Below are positions 4,810-5,056 of a DNA stretch of 5,056 nt, piece by piece (the first letter of the stretch is position 1; every line of letters starts with the position of its first letter). A model generated the notes under the pieces. That model searched no databases. It saw only the letters and a program-made list of their open reading frames with translations, and was not told where the DNA came from. A program made the position numbers and the translations under genes. The stretch comes from Syntrophobacteria bacterium. Lineage in GTDB: Bacteria > Desulfobacterota > DSWW01. The stretch lies in contig JAQYVQ010000239.1 of NCBI GenBank assembly GCA_030145435.1, positions 1 through 5,056 on the forward strand, given 5' to 3'.

Positions 4810-5056
4810 ATGGCAAAGAAGGAACTACTCGCCTTGTTGCAGTCTGCCAGTGTGAAGGACCTCAAAGAGCTGCTCGTGCTGAAAAAGGAATTGGATGCCC
4901 TCGAGAAGAAAGAGGAAGCGCTGCTGAAGCAGTTCACATCCGTCTCCAAAGACATCGGTTCCATCCAGACCGCCTTCGGGAAGCCGAGTCGCCGTAAGAA
5001 ACCGGCCGCCCGCGTCAAGAAGACAACCAGGAAGGGGACGAGGAAGTCTGCGAAGA
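4810..5056 (+). CDS. Lysine-rich protein with predicted coiled coil and basic histone-H1-like tail, 3' end cut
   Basis: ATG 4810 follows GAGGAG at 4798-4803 with 6-nt spacing, and the frame stays open to the window end, showing 82 residues. Residues 1-50 are rich in Leu, Lys and Glu (for example VKDLKELL at 15-22 and LDALEKKEEALLKQ at 28-41) and look like a helical hairpin or coiled coil. From about 58 the composition switches abruptly: residues 58-82 have 13 Lys/Arg and no acidic residue, with Ala, Thr, Ser and Pro between, like the tails of bacterial histone-H1-like or AlgP-type proteins. I do not recognise a named family. A DNA- or RNA-binding, nucleoid-associated role is inferred from composition alone. 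It has its own promoter and does not look like part of the catabolic operon. The gene is real by start signals and coding pattern. Confidence 0.75.
   Translation, partial: MAKKELLALLQSASVKDLKELLVLKKELDALEKKEEALLKQFTSVSKDIGSIQTAFGKPSRRKKPAARVKKTTRKGTRKSAK

Noticed and set aside
4644..5018. 124-codon minus-strand open frame across the promoter region and the basic-tail gene
   Set aside because: Its Ser/Phe-rich composition is the antisense of the Lys/Glu-rich + strand gene, which has a promoter and ribosome site; no motif supports it.

Overview
The window holds the middle and end of a co-directional catabolic operon on the + strand, followed by a promoter region and the start of a separate gene. 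Base composition is GC-rich (about 60% by eye). Genes are tightly packed and each has a clear Shine-Dalgarno sequence. The gene set (SCP-x-type thiolase, DUF35 partner, acyl-CoA dehydrogenase, small ABM-fold protein, pyruvate/oxaloacetate-type biotin carboxyltransferase) resembles operons of sulfate-reducing or syntrophic Desulfobacterota (former Deltaproteobacteria). That assignment is inferred from gene content and style; no phylogenetic marker is present.

Layout: (1) 1-453, C-terminal part of an SCP-x-type thiolase, cut by the window edge. (2) 457-873, a DUF35 zinc-ribbon/OB-fold protein, the usual partner of such thiolases. (3) 888-1118, a 76-residue protein resembling the soluble tail of OadG/MmdD-type decarboxylase small subunits but without a membrane helix; it is the least characterised gene here. 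(4) 1121-2269 (or from 1115), an acyl-CoA dehydrogenase whose catalytic glutamate appears to sit in the LCAD/isovaleryl-CoA-dehydrogenase position. (5) 2311-2595, a 94-residue ABM-fold protein. (6) 2657-4654, a 665-residue carboxyltransferase with a fused biotin carrier, of the oxaloacetate decarboxylase alpha / pyruvate carboxylase B / transcarboxylase 5S group. (7) 4655-4809, an intergenic region with imperfect hairpins, a sigma-70-like promoter and a perfect 8-bp inverted repeat spanning its -35/spacer. (8) 4810 to the window end, a lysine-rich protein with a predicted coiled coil and a strongly basic histone-H1-like tail, cut by the window edge.

Working model (inference): the dehydrogenase oxidises an acyl-CoA and the thiolase/DUF35 pair cleaves the resulting 3-oxoacyl-CoA. 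The biotin enzyme moves a carboxyl group to or from pyruvate/oxaloacetate, which could link acyl-CoA oxidation to C3/C4 metabolism. Hydratase, hydroxyacyl-CoA dehydrogenase, CoA-activating enzyme, biotin carboxylase and any membrane decarboxylase beta subunit are absent from the window and would have to lie elsewhere. No mobile element, CRISPR array, tRNA or rRNA was seen.
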